Positions 23,612-31,964 of a stretch of 64,000 nt of DNA are shown piece after piece. A program made the translations under genes and the position numbers. The first letter of the stretch is position 1, and the number at the start of each line of letters is the position of its first letter. The notes under the pieces were generated by a model. The model was not told the DNA's origin and searched no databases. It saw only the letters and a list, made by a program, of their open reading frames with translations. The DNA comes from Arcobacter sp. CECT 8986 (lineage in GTDB: Bacteria > Campylobacterota > Campylobacteria > Campylobacterales > Arcobacteraceae). The DNA is taken from the NCBI RefSeq assembly GCF_004116725.1, contig NZ_PDKG01000003.1, positions 124,001 to 188,000 of the forward strand. The letters are read 5' to 3'.

Positions 23612-24358
23612 TTACTCTCCTGATATCATCTCACCTTTATATCCCATCACACCATTTTGTAGATTTGAAACTGATTTAAACCCCATTTCTTTCATTATTT
23701 TTTGGCAATAAGCACTTCTACTACCACTTAGACAATATACAATAGTTGGTTTATCTTTTTGATTTTCTATTTGCTCTAAACTTTGATAAAAAGAAGTTGT
23801 AGGTACTAAATAATCAACACCTTTTATTCTTTGACCTACCCACTCCATCCACTCTCTATTATCCACAAGATTAAATTCAACATAATTTAACTCTCTTGCT
23901 TCTAATAAAGCCTCTAACTCATCAGAATCAATAACAGGTTTTGATAATAACTCTTCACACTGTTGTCTTGATAAACCTTTTGAGTGAGAATGAGCAGCTT
24001 CTTTTAACTCTTCTTCTTTTTTTAACTCTTGGGCATACTCTTTTGTACAGTAAATACCACAGTGACAAGAACCTTTAGTTGGAATTTCAGTTTCTAAAGC
24101 TGGAGTACATGGACATAATCTATTTTCACCATTGCTTTTTTGTTCTTCTAAAGTATTTCCAACTACCATAAAACATGGACAAAATCTTGTACCATAAATC
24201 ATTTGATTTCTTGTAAGACCTTGTTGGATTGATTCATTTATCTCTTCGTTTGGATTAAAAACTAAATTATGTTTTTCAATAACATCTTCTGTGAATTTTT
24301 TTGTAAGTTCAAATTGTGTTTGGAATTCTTCTGAATTCATATCAATTTTTTTAATCAT
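23612..24358 (-). CDS. Ferredoxin:thioredoxin reductase catalytic subunit fused to rhodanese
   Basis: A 248-residue two-domain protein. Residues about 1-115 match the FTR beta catalytic subunit, with the cysteine set CPC (FCPCFMVVG), CPC (RLCPCTPAL) and CHC-X3-C (GSCHCGIYC). These build a [4Fe-4S] cluster beside a redox disulfide. Residues about 145-248 are a rhodanese domain with active-site loop YCLSGSRS. The fusion suggests electron flow from ferredoxin to a sulfur-carrying or thioredoxin-like reaction. FTR subunit A was not seen nearby. The gene ends two bases from the convergent response regulator. Confidence 0.9.
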   Translation of the reverse strand: MIKKIDMNSEEFQTQFELTKKFTEDVIEKHNLVFNPNEEINESIQQGLTRNQMIYGTRFCPCFMVVGNTLEEQKSNGENRLCPCTPALETEIPTKGSCHCGIYCTKEYAQELKKEEELKEAAHSHSKGLSRQQCEELLSKPVIDSDELEALLEARELNYVEFNLVDNREWMEWVGQRIKGVDYLVPTTSFYQSLEQIENQKDKPTIVYCLSGSRSAYCQKIMKEMGFKSVSNLQNGVMGYKGEMISGE

Positions 24359-24478
24359 AAATACCCTTAAGTAATACTTTTTTTCGTATTATAAACAATT
24401 TTTGTTTAAATTATTTGAAGTATTTAATTATAAGTTTTTCTTAATTTATTTTTAATGTATTTTATAAGAAAAAGTAAA

Positions 24479-25147
24479 TTAAAAAGTAGGAAAATTTTCA
24501 ATAGAAACGGACAATCTATCTAAAAACTCATCTCTAGTTATGCACTTTGCTCCAAGTGATTGTAAGTGATTTGTAGGAGTTTGACAATCAAGTAAACTAA
24601 AGCCATTTTTTTTCAATCTTTGTACTAGATGATATAAAGCTACTTTTGAAGCATCACTTTTTTTTGCAAACATTGACTCACCACAAAACATATCACCAAT
24701 TACTAAGCCATATCCTCCACCAACTAATTTTCCATCATAATAGCTTTCAAAAGAGTGTGCATATCCTAAATTATGTAGATTTGTATAAGCTTCTATAAGT
24801 TCATCTTGAAGCCAAGTTCCATCTTGGTCTGGTCTAAACATATTTTTACACTCAATCATCACTTGAGTAAAATTTGTATCAAATTTTATTTCAAATTTCT
24901 CTTTTTTGATTACTTTTGCAAGACTCTTTGATAATTTGAATTCATCTAATTCCATAATTAATCGAGGGTTTGGACTCCACCATAATATTGGCTCATCTTC
25001 ATTGTACCAAGGAAAAATTCCATTTGCATATGCAGAAATCAATCTAGCAGGAGTTAAGTCTCCTCCATAGGCTAATATTCCTTCATCACATGCTAATCTA
25101 GGATTTGGGAAAGTGTATACATCATCAGTTAAAGGTGGTATTTGCAA
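24479..25147 (-). CDS. aat: Leucyl/phenylalanyl-tRNA-protein transferase
   Basis: A 222-residue N-end-rule transferase that adds Leu or Phe to N-terminal Lys/Arg. Signature segments are GDLTPARLISAYANGIFPWY, ILWWSPNPR and, later, SFESYYDGKLVGGGYG and GESMFAKKSDASK. The start is TTG (25147), with AAAGGA seven bases upstream; no ATG lies near. Length is typical. It acts with ClpS and ClpA, encoded at 26.8-29.3 kb. Confidence 0.95.
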   Translation of the reverse strand: MQIPPLTDDVYTFPNPRLACDEGILAYGGDLTPARLISAYANGIFPWYNEDEPILWWSPNPRLIMELDEFKLSKSLAKVIKKEKFEIKFDTNFTQVMIECKNMFRPDQDGTWLQDELIEAYTNLHNLGYAHSFESYYDGKLVGGGYGLVIGDMFCGESMFAKKSDASKVALYHLVQRLKKNGFSLLDCQTPTNHLQSLGAKCITRDEFLDRLSVSIENFPTF

Positions 25148-25182
25148 AAATTATCCTTTATTTTTGCGTGATTATATCAATC

Positions 25183-26031
25183 TTATCTAAATAGATATCT
25201 TAACATAGCCTCTTGGATTTTATTAGCTTGTGCCATTGCAAACATTCCTGCTTGTGCTATTAATTGATATTTACTTAAGTTTGCACTCTCTTGTGCATAA
25301 TCTACATCTCTTATTACAGATTCGCTTGCTTTTAAATTTGTTCTCATTGTTATCATATATCTAACAGAAGATTCTAATTGATTTTGAGTAGACCCAAACT
25401 CTGCTCTAAAATCATTTAATTTATTTAAAGCTGTATCTAATACTCCTAATGAATTTCGTGCTACATTTGGTGTTAGTGCATCTTTAGATAAAGCTTTTAA
25501 AGTATCAAGTCCAAGTCCTACTGTGTTAGATTGAACAGAAGAGAGTTGTATTACATCATTTGATGTTTCACCAACTTGAAAATTTTTTACACTTGCATTT
25601 GATGTATCATTTTGAGTATTTTGTAAAAGATAGTTTCCATTATAATTTGTTTGAGAGGCTACATTATCAAGTTGTTGAAGTAATTTTACTACATCTTTTC
25701 TAATTGCTTCTCTTCCCTCATCACTTGTAGTATCAGATGAAGCTTGAATTAGTTTTGCTTTTACAGTATCAATTATTAAAGATTGTTCATTCATAGCTTT
25801 ATCAGCAATTTGAGTTAAGGCTATTGCTGAGTTTGCATTTTCTATACCTTGAGATACGCTACTTGCTTGTGTTCTTAGCTTGTCAGCTATTGCAAGTCCA
25901 GAAGGATCATCACTTGCACTATTTATTTTAAGTCCAGTTGATAATCGTAATAAAGAACGGGAAAGAAGTCTATTATTGTAACTATAATTTTCATACGCTA
26001 TTAATGCAGCAGTATTAGTAAATAAAGTCAT
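25183..26031 (-). CDS. Flagellin, short divergent type
   Basis: A 282-residue flagellin. The N-terminal D0/D1 region holds LSTGLKINSASDDPSGLAIA and the C-terminal D0 has AQANKIQEAML. The variable centre is very short, so only the helical core remains. The start is odd: TLFTNTAALIAYENYSYNNR replaces the common MRINTN-type start, and it ends in RYLFR, not LLR. It lies 11 kb from the flagellar cluster, 30 bases after a cytochrome gene, with TATAAT (26061-26066) close upstream and no sigma-28-like CCGATA box seen. It may be a minor or proximal filament flagellin. Confidence 0.92.
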   Translation of the reverse strand: MTLFTNTAALIAYENYSYNNRLLSRSLLRLSTGLKINSASDDPSGLAIADKLRTQASSVSQGIENANSAIALTQIADKAMNEQSLIIDTVKAKLIQASSDTTSDEGREAIRKDVVKLLQQLDNVASQTNYNGNYLLQNTQNDTSNASVKNFQVGETSNDVIQLSSVQSNTVGLGLDTLKALSKDALTPNVARNSLGVLDTALNKLNDFRAEFGSTQNQLESSVRYMITMRTNLKASESVIRDVDYAQESANLSKYQLIAQAGMFAMAQANKIQEAMLRYLFR

Positions 26032-26061
26032 AATAAACTCCTATGTAAGTTACTATTTATA

Positions 26062-26688
26062 TTATAAAGAAGAGATATACTCTCCTAATTGACTAATTTC
26101 ATCATCACTTAAAGATAGTACTTGGCTTTTCATCACACCTTTCATTGCAGAACCGTATGTTCCATTTTTATAGCCATTTAGTGCATCAATTACTTTTTGT
26201 TTATCCCAACCTTGAATAATTTGAGATTTTCCTAAAGCTTGTTTTTCACCATTTAAACCATGACATCCAGAACATTTTAAAAATAGTTGTTTACCTACTT
26301 GTGTTGATTTACTACTTGAAATTATGTTATTCATACTATCTTGAATTTTTTGACTTGATGATTTTACTTCTTCTTTTACTTTTTCTGTTATTTCACTACT
26401 TTTTTTTGATAAATCTTCAACTACTTTAGATGCCTCAACACCTACTTCTTTTGAAGTTGTAGATACTATCTCTCCTATTTGTTTAGAAGCTTCTTGAACT
26501 TTTTTTGATATTTTTTCACTTGAATCACTAAGTCTATTTACTAGCTCATCATCTTTTTTTACTTCTGTGTTTGTATCAGTTGTATTTACACTTACACTTT
26601 TATCATCAACTTTTTGCGTTGTTTTCTCTTCACCACAACCACTTAATAATAAAATTGCAACAAATGAACTAACTAAAATTTTTTTCAT
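26062..26688 (-). CDS. Lipoprotein monoheme cytochrome c
   Basis: A 208-residue protein. A lipoprotein signal occupies residues 1-18, with lipobox LLSGC. A long Lys/Ser/Glu-rich coiled-coil-like linker follows to about 125. The C-terminal cytochrome c domain (about 128-208) has the heme site CSGCH and a distal Met ligand candidate in GVMKSQV. It is anchored in a membrane leaflet facing the periplasm and probably carries electrons to a terminal oxidase. The linker may span the periplasm. It lies between clpA and flagellin on the same strand. Confidence 0.85.
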   Translation of the reverse strand: MKKILVSSFVAILLLSGCGEEKTTQKVDDKSVSVNTTDTNTEVKKDDELVNRLSDSSEKISKKVQEASKQIGEIVSTTSKEVGVEASKVVEDLSKKSSEITEKVKEEVKSSSQKIQDSMNNIISSSKSTQVGKQLFLKCSGCHGLNGEKQALGKSQIIQGWDKQKVIDALNGYKNGTYGSAMKGVMKSQVLSLSDDEISQLGEYISSL

Positions 26689-26720
26689 AAAATAACCTCA
26701 TCATAAATTATAAATATATT

Positions 26721-26735
26721 ATCCTATAATAGGAT
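26721..26735. other. Short 7-1-7 palindrome between clpA and the cytochrome gene
   Basis: ATCCTATAATAGGAT is a perfect palindrome around one base, 32 bases before the cytochrome ATG. It could be an operator for the cytochrome gene or a weak end signal for clpA; it does not match the Fur consensus. Confidence 0.35.
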
Positions 26736-26765
26736 TAAACTAACATTAAACTCCATTTCTAAATA

Positions 26766-28979
26766 TTAACTTAAAGTATCATATTTGAAAGTAAATTCAC
26801 CTTGTACAAAATCTATTTTAACCTTTCCACCTTTTTTCAGTTTTCCAAATAATATCTCATCAGTTAATTCATCTTTAACTTTTTGGCTTATTACTCTTGA
26901 AAGTGGTCTAGCACCCATTGCTTTATCATAACCTAAAGAAGCAAGTTCTTTTTTTGCTCTTGTAGATATAGTGATTTTTACTTTTTTACTTTCAAGTTGT
27001 TTTTCTAAATCTTCTATAAATTTACCAACAACTTGAGTTACTATTTCAATACTTAATGGTTTAAAGTTAACAGTAGAATCAAGTCTATTTCTAAATTCAG
27101 GTGCAAAGAATTTATTTATAGCTTTGTCTTCATTTAGATTTTCATTTTTTGCAAATCCCATAACATTTGCTTCTGTTGCTCCAAGATTTGATGTCATAAT
27201 TAATACTACATTTTGAAAATCTGCTTTATTACCACTATTATCAGTAAGCTCAGCATTATCCATTACTTGAAGAAGTACAGACATTAAATCTGGATGTGCT
27301 TTTTCTATCTCATCTAATAATAAAACACAATGTGGATGTTTTCTAATTGCTTCTGTTAATAACCCACCATTTTCAAAACCAACATACCCAGCAGGTGCAC
27401 CAATAAGTCTTGATATTGTATGAGCTTCCATATATTCACTCATATCAAATCTTTCAAAATGAATACCTAATTGAGTTGATAATTCACGTGCAACTTCTGT
27501 TTTACCAACACCTGTAGGACCTGTAAATAAAAAACTTCCAATAGGTTTTTTGTCAAGTCCAAGTCCAGCTTTATTTCTTTTAATTGATTTTACAATTGTT
27601 TTAATTGCTTCATCTTGACCAAATACTCTTTTTTGCATATTTTTTTCTAAACTTTTTAGTAAAGAAATATCTGATTTTGTTGCAGATTTTGGTGGAATAT
27701 GAGCCATTTTTGCAATTACATTCTCTATATCTTCTTTTGTAATATTAACAGCTTTTTTACTATTTTTTGATTCTATTTTTTTCAAAGAACCAGCTTCATC
27801 TATTACATCAATTGCACTATCTGGTAAAAATCTATCATTTATATATTTTTTACTTAACTCAACTGCTAATTCAACTGAAGCTTTACTATACTTAACATTA
27901 TGAAACTCTTCATATTTTGATTTTAGTCCTTCTAAAATCGTAACAGTATCTTCAATTGATGGTTCGTTTATATCTACTTTTGCAAATCTTCTGCTTAGAG
28001 CTTTATCTTTTGAAAAATCATTTCTAAACTCAGCAAAAGTTGTAGCACCAATACATCTTAATTTTCCATTTGATAACATTGGTTTTAATATATTTGAAGC
28101 ATCCATTGCACTTCCACCAACACTTCCTGCACCTACAATTGTATGAATTTCATCGATAAATAAAATTGCATTTTTAACTTCACCTATCTCTTTTAAAAGT
28201 GCTTTTAGTTTCTTCTCAAAATCACCTCTATATTTTGTACCTGCAAGTAATGAACCCAAATCAAGAGAAAAAATCTTCGCATCTTTTAAAGTATCTGGAA
28301 TATTCTCTTTAGAAACTTCAAGAGCTAATCCTTCTGCAATTGCAGTTTTACCAACTCCTGGTTCTCCAACTAAGACTGGATTATTTTTCTTTCTTCTACT
28401 TAATATTTGAATCACCCTTGCAATCTCATTTTCTCTTCCAATTACAGGGTCAATTTCACCTTTTTTAGCTAACTCTACAAGTTCAACCGCATTTTTATCT
28501 AATACAGTAGATTTATTATCTTGCTTTGACAACTCTTCATCTTCAAATTCATCATTTCCATTATGAGAAATCTCTTCTAAAATATCAACTTTTTGAATTC
28601 CATGAGATTTTAAAAGATATGAACCATATGAGTTCTCATCTCTTATTATAGCAACGAACATATCCTCAACTTTTGCATCTCTTTTTCCACTTGCTTGAGT
28701 ATGAGCTACCATTTGTTCGATAGTTTTTGTCAAAGATATGCTTTCTATTGGCTCATCTTCTATTCCCTCTGGTAAAACAGGAGTATTTTCATCTAAATAT
28801 TTTTTTGTCTTATCAAATAACTCATCATTATTTAAACCTAAATTCGTAAGTAAACTCTCTATTACTTCATCATGTAATGTCATCAAAAAAATATGTTCTA
28901 ATGTCAGATATTCATGCTTACATGACTTCGCGTAACTTACAGCTTGTGCAAAAATACTTCTTAATTCATTGCTAATCAT
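26766..28979 (-). CDS. clpA: ATP-dependent Clp protease ATP-binding subunit ClpA
   Basis: A 737-residue Hsp100 unfoldase. The N domain (about 1-140) binds ClpS. AAA-1 has Walker A GEPGVGKTAIAEGLA and DEIHTIVGAG; AAA-2 has GPTGVGKTEVA and LLDEIEKAHPDL. There is no ClpB-type middle domain, which fixes ClpA. MGF in NVMGFAKN lies where the ClpP-docking IGF/IGL loop is expected. The gene starts four bases after clpS and is slightly shorter than E. coli ClpA. Confidence 0.96.
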   Translation of the reverse strand: MISNELRSIFAQAVSYAKSCKHEYLTLEHIFLMTLHDEVIESLLTNLGLNNDELFDKTKKYLDENTPVLPEGIEDEPIESISLTKTIEQMVAHTQASGKRDAKVEDMFVAIIRDENSYGSYLLKSHGIQKVDILEEISHNGNDEFEDEELSKQDNKSTVLDKNAVELVELAKKGEIDPVIGRENEIARVIQILSRRKKNNPVLVGEPGVGKTAIAEGLALEVSKENIPDTLKDAKIFSLDLGSLLAGTKYRGDFEKKLKALLKEIGEVKNAILFIDEIHTIVGAGSVGGSAMDASNILKPMLSNGKLRCIGATTFAEFRNDFSKDKALSRRFAKVDINEPSIEDTVTILEGLKSKYEEFHNVKYSKASVELAVELSKKYINDRFLPDSAIDVIDEAGSLKKIESKNSKKAVNITKEDIENVIAKMAHIPPKSATKSDISLLKSLEKNMQKRVFGQDEAIKTIVKSIKRNKAGLGLDKKPIGSFLFTGPTGVGKTEVARELSTQLGIHFERFDMSEYMEAHTISRLIGAPAGYVGFENGGLLTEAIRKHPHCVLLLDEIEKAHPDLMSVLLQVMDNAELTDNSGNKADFQNVVLIMTSNLGATEANVMGFAKNENLNEDKAINKFFAPEFRNRLDSTVNFKPLSIEIVTQVVGKFIEDLEKQLESKKVKITISTRAKKELASLGYDKAMGARPLSRVISQKVKDELTDEILFGKLKKGGKVKIDFVQGEFTFKYDTLS

Positions 28980-28983
28980 AGTC

Positions 28984-29283
28984 TTACTCTTCTTCCATTA
29001 TTGCTTTCAAAGGAAATCCTCTTTCCCTTGCTAGTGTTGTTACTTGAGCAACTTTTGTTGCTGCAATTTCATGTGTATAAACACCACACACTTCTTTACC
29101 TTTATTATGTATATTTAACATAATCTGTGCCGCATCGTCTTGTTTTTTTCTAAAAATATTAACTAAAACCTCTATTACAAAATCCATTGTCGAATAATCA
29201 TCATTTAGTAATAATACTTTATACTTTTTTGGTTCTTCCAATTTTATATCATTATCTAATTCTACTTCAAATTCATTAGCCAC
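28984..29283 (-). CDS. clpS: ClpS adaptor (N-recognin)
   Basis: A 99-residue adaptor that hands N-degron substrates to ClpA. Conserved segments are YKVLLLNDDYSTMDFVIEVL, which lines the N-terminal-residue pocket, and MLNIHNKGKEVCGVYTHEIA. Length is typical. It forms an operon with clpA. Confidence 0.96.
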   Translation of the reverse strand: MANEFEVELDNDIKLEEPKKYKVLLLNDDYSTMDFVIEVLVNIFRKKQDDAAQIMLNIHNKGKEVCGVYTHEIAATKVAQVTTLARERGFPLKAIMEEE

Positions 29284-29320
29284 TTCAAACCTTTTTTCGA
29301 TAAAATACTAAATATAAAAT

Positions 29321-29329
29321 ATTATACCA
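29321..29329 (-). promoter_or_regulatory. Candidate extended -10 promoter for clpS-clpA
   Basis: On the minus strand TGGTATAAT gives a TGn-extended -10, 38 bases before the clpS ATG, in the gap shared with divergent bioD. No strong -35 is visible, as expected for an extended -10. Confidence 0.45.
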
Positions 29330-29343
29330 AAAAAGAAATTACA

Positions 29344-29976
29344 ATGATAAAAGAAAAAAATTACTATATAAACAAAAGCTTATTCATAAGTGCGACAAAT
29401 ACAGATGTTGGTAAAACTTATGGATGTAAGAAATTTGCAATTGCACTTACAAATTTAGGATTAAAAGTTGGTTATTTTAAACCTTTTGAAACAGGAGTTA
29501 TTGATAAACCTCTTGATGGTTCAGCCATGCTAGAGTTAGTAAAAGAGCTAAATCCACAGTTTGATTTTGACATCAATGATGTTGTTCCTTATCAATTTAG
29601 ACTTCCAGCAGCTCCATATGTAGCTAAAAATGATACAAAAATTGATTTTGATTTTTTACTTAAACAAAAAAAGAAATTAGAAGAAAAATGTGATGTACTT
29701 ATAGTTGAAGGAGCAGGAGGATTGCTTGTACCTATTGAAAAAGATATATTTATTATTGATTTAATTAATATGTTTAATTGTGAAGCTATTTTAATTACTC
29801 CTAGTAAATTAGGTGGAATAAATGATACTTTACTTAGTATAGAAGCACTAAAAACTAGAAATATAAAATTTGATTTTTATATTAATTTATATCAAGATAA
29901 AGATACATTTGAAGAAGTATCTTTACCATTTTTAAAAGATTATTTTCCTAAAATTAATTACTTACAGGAATTATAA
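29344..29976 (+). CDS. bioD: Dethiobiotin synthetase
   Basis: A 210-residue enzyme that carboxylates 7,8-diaminopelargonate in biotin synthesis. The P-loop is ATNTDVGKTYG (about residues 17-27). YFKPFETG and VEGAGGLLVPI hold substrate and Mg2+ residues, and ITPSKLGGINDTLLS follows. It is a single gene here, without other bio genes. Its last 23 bases overlap the convergent histidine kinase gene, and its terminator lies inside that gene. Confidence 0.93.
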   Translation: MIKEKNYYINKSLFISATNTDVGKTYGCKKFAIALTNLGLKVGYFKPFETGVIDKPLDGSAMLELVKELNPQFDFDINDVVPYQFRLPAAPYVAKNDTKIDFDFLLKQKKKLEEKCDVLIVEGAGGLLVPIEKDIFIIDLINMFNCEAILITPSKLGGINDTLLSIEALKTRNIKFDFYINLYQDKDTFEEVSLPFLKDYFPKINYLQEL

Positions 29977-31942
29977 TTTTAAAATTAGCACCAAGATAAT
30001 TTTTATCTTGGTATTTTTTATTTATATTTTCAACTTTTATATTTCCATTTAGATGCTTTATAATAATTTCTCTAGTCATATAAAGCCCTATTCCTGTACC
30101 TTGACTTTGATGTTTAGTTGTAAAATAAGGTTCAAAAATTTTATTTAATATCTCTTTTTTTATTCCACCACCATTATCCCAAATTTCAATATAAGCAAAG
30201 TTTTCATCTTTGTATAAATCAATATAAATAACTCTTTTTTCTTCAAATTGATTAATCTTATCTGTTAAGATATCTTTTGCATTTGTTAATATATTTAATA
30301 TAGCTTGAGTTAACTCACTTTTAATAGTATGTACTTCTATATCTTCTGTATTTAAAACAACTTCAATATAATTATTTTTAAAAGAAGAATCAACAATATT
30401 CAATGAATCATTAATGCAATCTTTTAGATTAAAATTCTCTTTTTGTTTATTTTCTTTAAAAAAGTTTCTAAAATCTTCAATAGTTTGAGATAGATACTGT
30501 GTAGTATTTACTATTGATTTCAAATCATCTTTTATCTCTTCTGGGGACACTAAATTATAATCAATTTTAATAGCAATTCCACTTGCAGCTGTACTTATTG
30601 TACTTAGAGGTTGTCTCCATTGATGGGCAATGTTTCCTATCATTTCTCCCATTGCAGCCATTTTTGATTGGTTAAAAAGCATTTGGTCTTTTTCTCTATT
30701 TTTAAGTACCTCTTTTTGTACCTCATCTTTTAACTGTTCATTTAATAGCTCTAGTGCTTTTGTTTTCTCTTTTACTTTAGATTCCAAAGTTGCATTTATA
30801 TTTTTTAGTGCATTTTTTTGACTCTCTATATTATTTTTGTAAGATTTGAAAATCATCTCTATTCTTTTTGATAAAAAGAAAGTCAATAAACTACCAATCA
30901 AAATAACAATAAATGCGATTTTTATACTATATGTTATAAAGTTTTTTTCTTCAATTTTTTTATTTCCAATAATATCAATAATTGTTTTTTCTAAACTTTT
31001 TAAATCAATACTATTAACTAAAACCCAATTCCACTCTTTTATATATTTAAAAGCAATTAGGTTTTCATAATTTTTAGTCCAATAAAAAAATGTTTTTTCA
31101 TAATCACTATTTCTATAAAGTTCAACTTTTTTAATAAAGTCTTTATCTTGAATTTTCAGTGATTTATCTTCACTTTTATTTAAAATATTATTATTTTTAT
31201 CTAATACAAATATTTTTTGTTCACTACTATAAGCTAAAGAGTTTATTCTATTTAATACATCTTGCTTTAATAAATTATCAATTATTTCAAAGTATTCACC
31301 ATAACCTATAAGCCAATGATATGGCTCAAACTTTTTTATAAAAGATATTTTTTGATAATCACTTAATTTATTGATATTTTGTTTTAAAGTATAAGTTACA
31401 TAACCTTCATCTTTTACTTTTAATAACTCTTTTGATTTTAAAATAAATTCATGATGAGCAACATCATTTGTATTTGTAATATTTTTATTTATATAGTTTT
31501 TATTTGAAGGATAGATGATAGGTTTGAAGTTTTTATTCTTAATATCTATTAAAAAGAAATAACCATTGTTATCAAGGTTCATCTGCTTGATTATATTTAT
31601 TAAATCTTTTTTTGTTTCACTTTGCCTTAATATTCCTGTATCTTTATTGTATTTGTGTAAAACAATGTTATAAACTAACTCAACTCTTTTTTGAATTTGT
31701 TCATTTATAATATTTTTTGTAGTTGATTTTTTATATAAAATATAATCATTTAAAGTATCTATTTTTTGTGAAAGTTTGTTTTTTTCTTCATTTATAAGCT
31801 TGGCTTTTAGTTTAGAACTATCATCAATAAACTTATTTTCTAGTTTATTAATTTGAGTAAAAGTTACTAAAGTAGTAACTAATATAATTAATATTATAGG
31901 AGTAAATATTATTAATTTAGATAAGTATTTTTCATGAAACAT
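29954..31942 (-). CDS. Cache-domain sensor histidine kinase
   Basis: A 662-residue membrane kinase. A helix near 9-30 is followed by a large periplasmic region of about 300 residues with two Cache-like motifs (GYFFLIDIKNKNFKPIIYP and YHWLIGYGEYFEIIDNLL). A helix near 340-360 and a coiled coil precede the dimerisation box HQWRQPLSTIST (phospho-His). The ATPase domain shows EIWDNGGGI, FEPYFTTK and GTGIGLYM. The ligand is unknown; Cache kinases commonly bind small organic molecules. No response regulator adjoins it. Confidence 0.93.
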   Translation of the reverse strand: MFHEKYLSKLIIFTPIILIILVTTLVTFTQINKLENKFIDDSSKLKAKLINEEKNKLSQKIDTLNDYILYKKSTTKNIINEQIQKRVELVYNIVLHKYNKDTGILRQSETKKDLINIIKQMNLDNNGYFFLIDIKNKNFKPIIYPSNKNYINKNITNTNDVAHHEFILKSKELLKVKDEGYVTYTLKQNINKLSDYQKISFIKKFEPYHWLIGYGEYFEIIDNLLKQDVLNRINSLAYSSEQKIFVLDKNNNILNKSEDKSLKIQDKDFIKKVELYRNSDYEKTFFYWTKNYENLIAFKYIKEWNWVLVNSIDLKSLEKTIIDIIGNKKIEEKNFITYSIKIAFIVILIGSLLTFFLSKRIEMIFKSYKNNIESQKNALKNINATLESKVKEKTKALELLNEQLKDEVQKEVLKNREKDQMLFNQSKMAAMGEMIGNIAHQWRQPLSTISTAASGIAIKIDYNLVSPEEIKDDLKSIVNTTQYLSQTIEDFRNFFKENKQKENFNLKDCINDSLNIVDSSFKNNYIEVVLNTEDIEVHTIKSELTQAILNILTNAKDILTDKINQFEEKRVIYIDLYKDENFAYIEIWDNGGGIKKEILNKIFEPYFTTKHQSQGTGIGLYMTREIIIKHLNGNIKVENINKKYQDKNYLGANFKIIIPVSN
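29990..30019 (+). terminator. bioD terminator embedded in the opposing histidine kinase gene
   Basis: ACCAAGATAA (29990-29999) and TTATCTTGGT (30003-30012) form a perfect 10-pair stem with a three-base loop, followed by A and six T residues in the plus direction. It lies 14 bases past the bioD stop and within codons of the kinase C terminus. Confidence 0.8.
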
Positions 31943-31964
31943 TTAATACACCACATCTTCTTGT

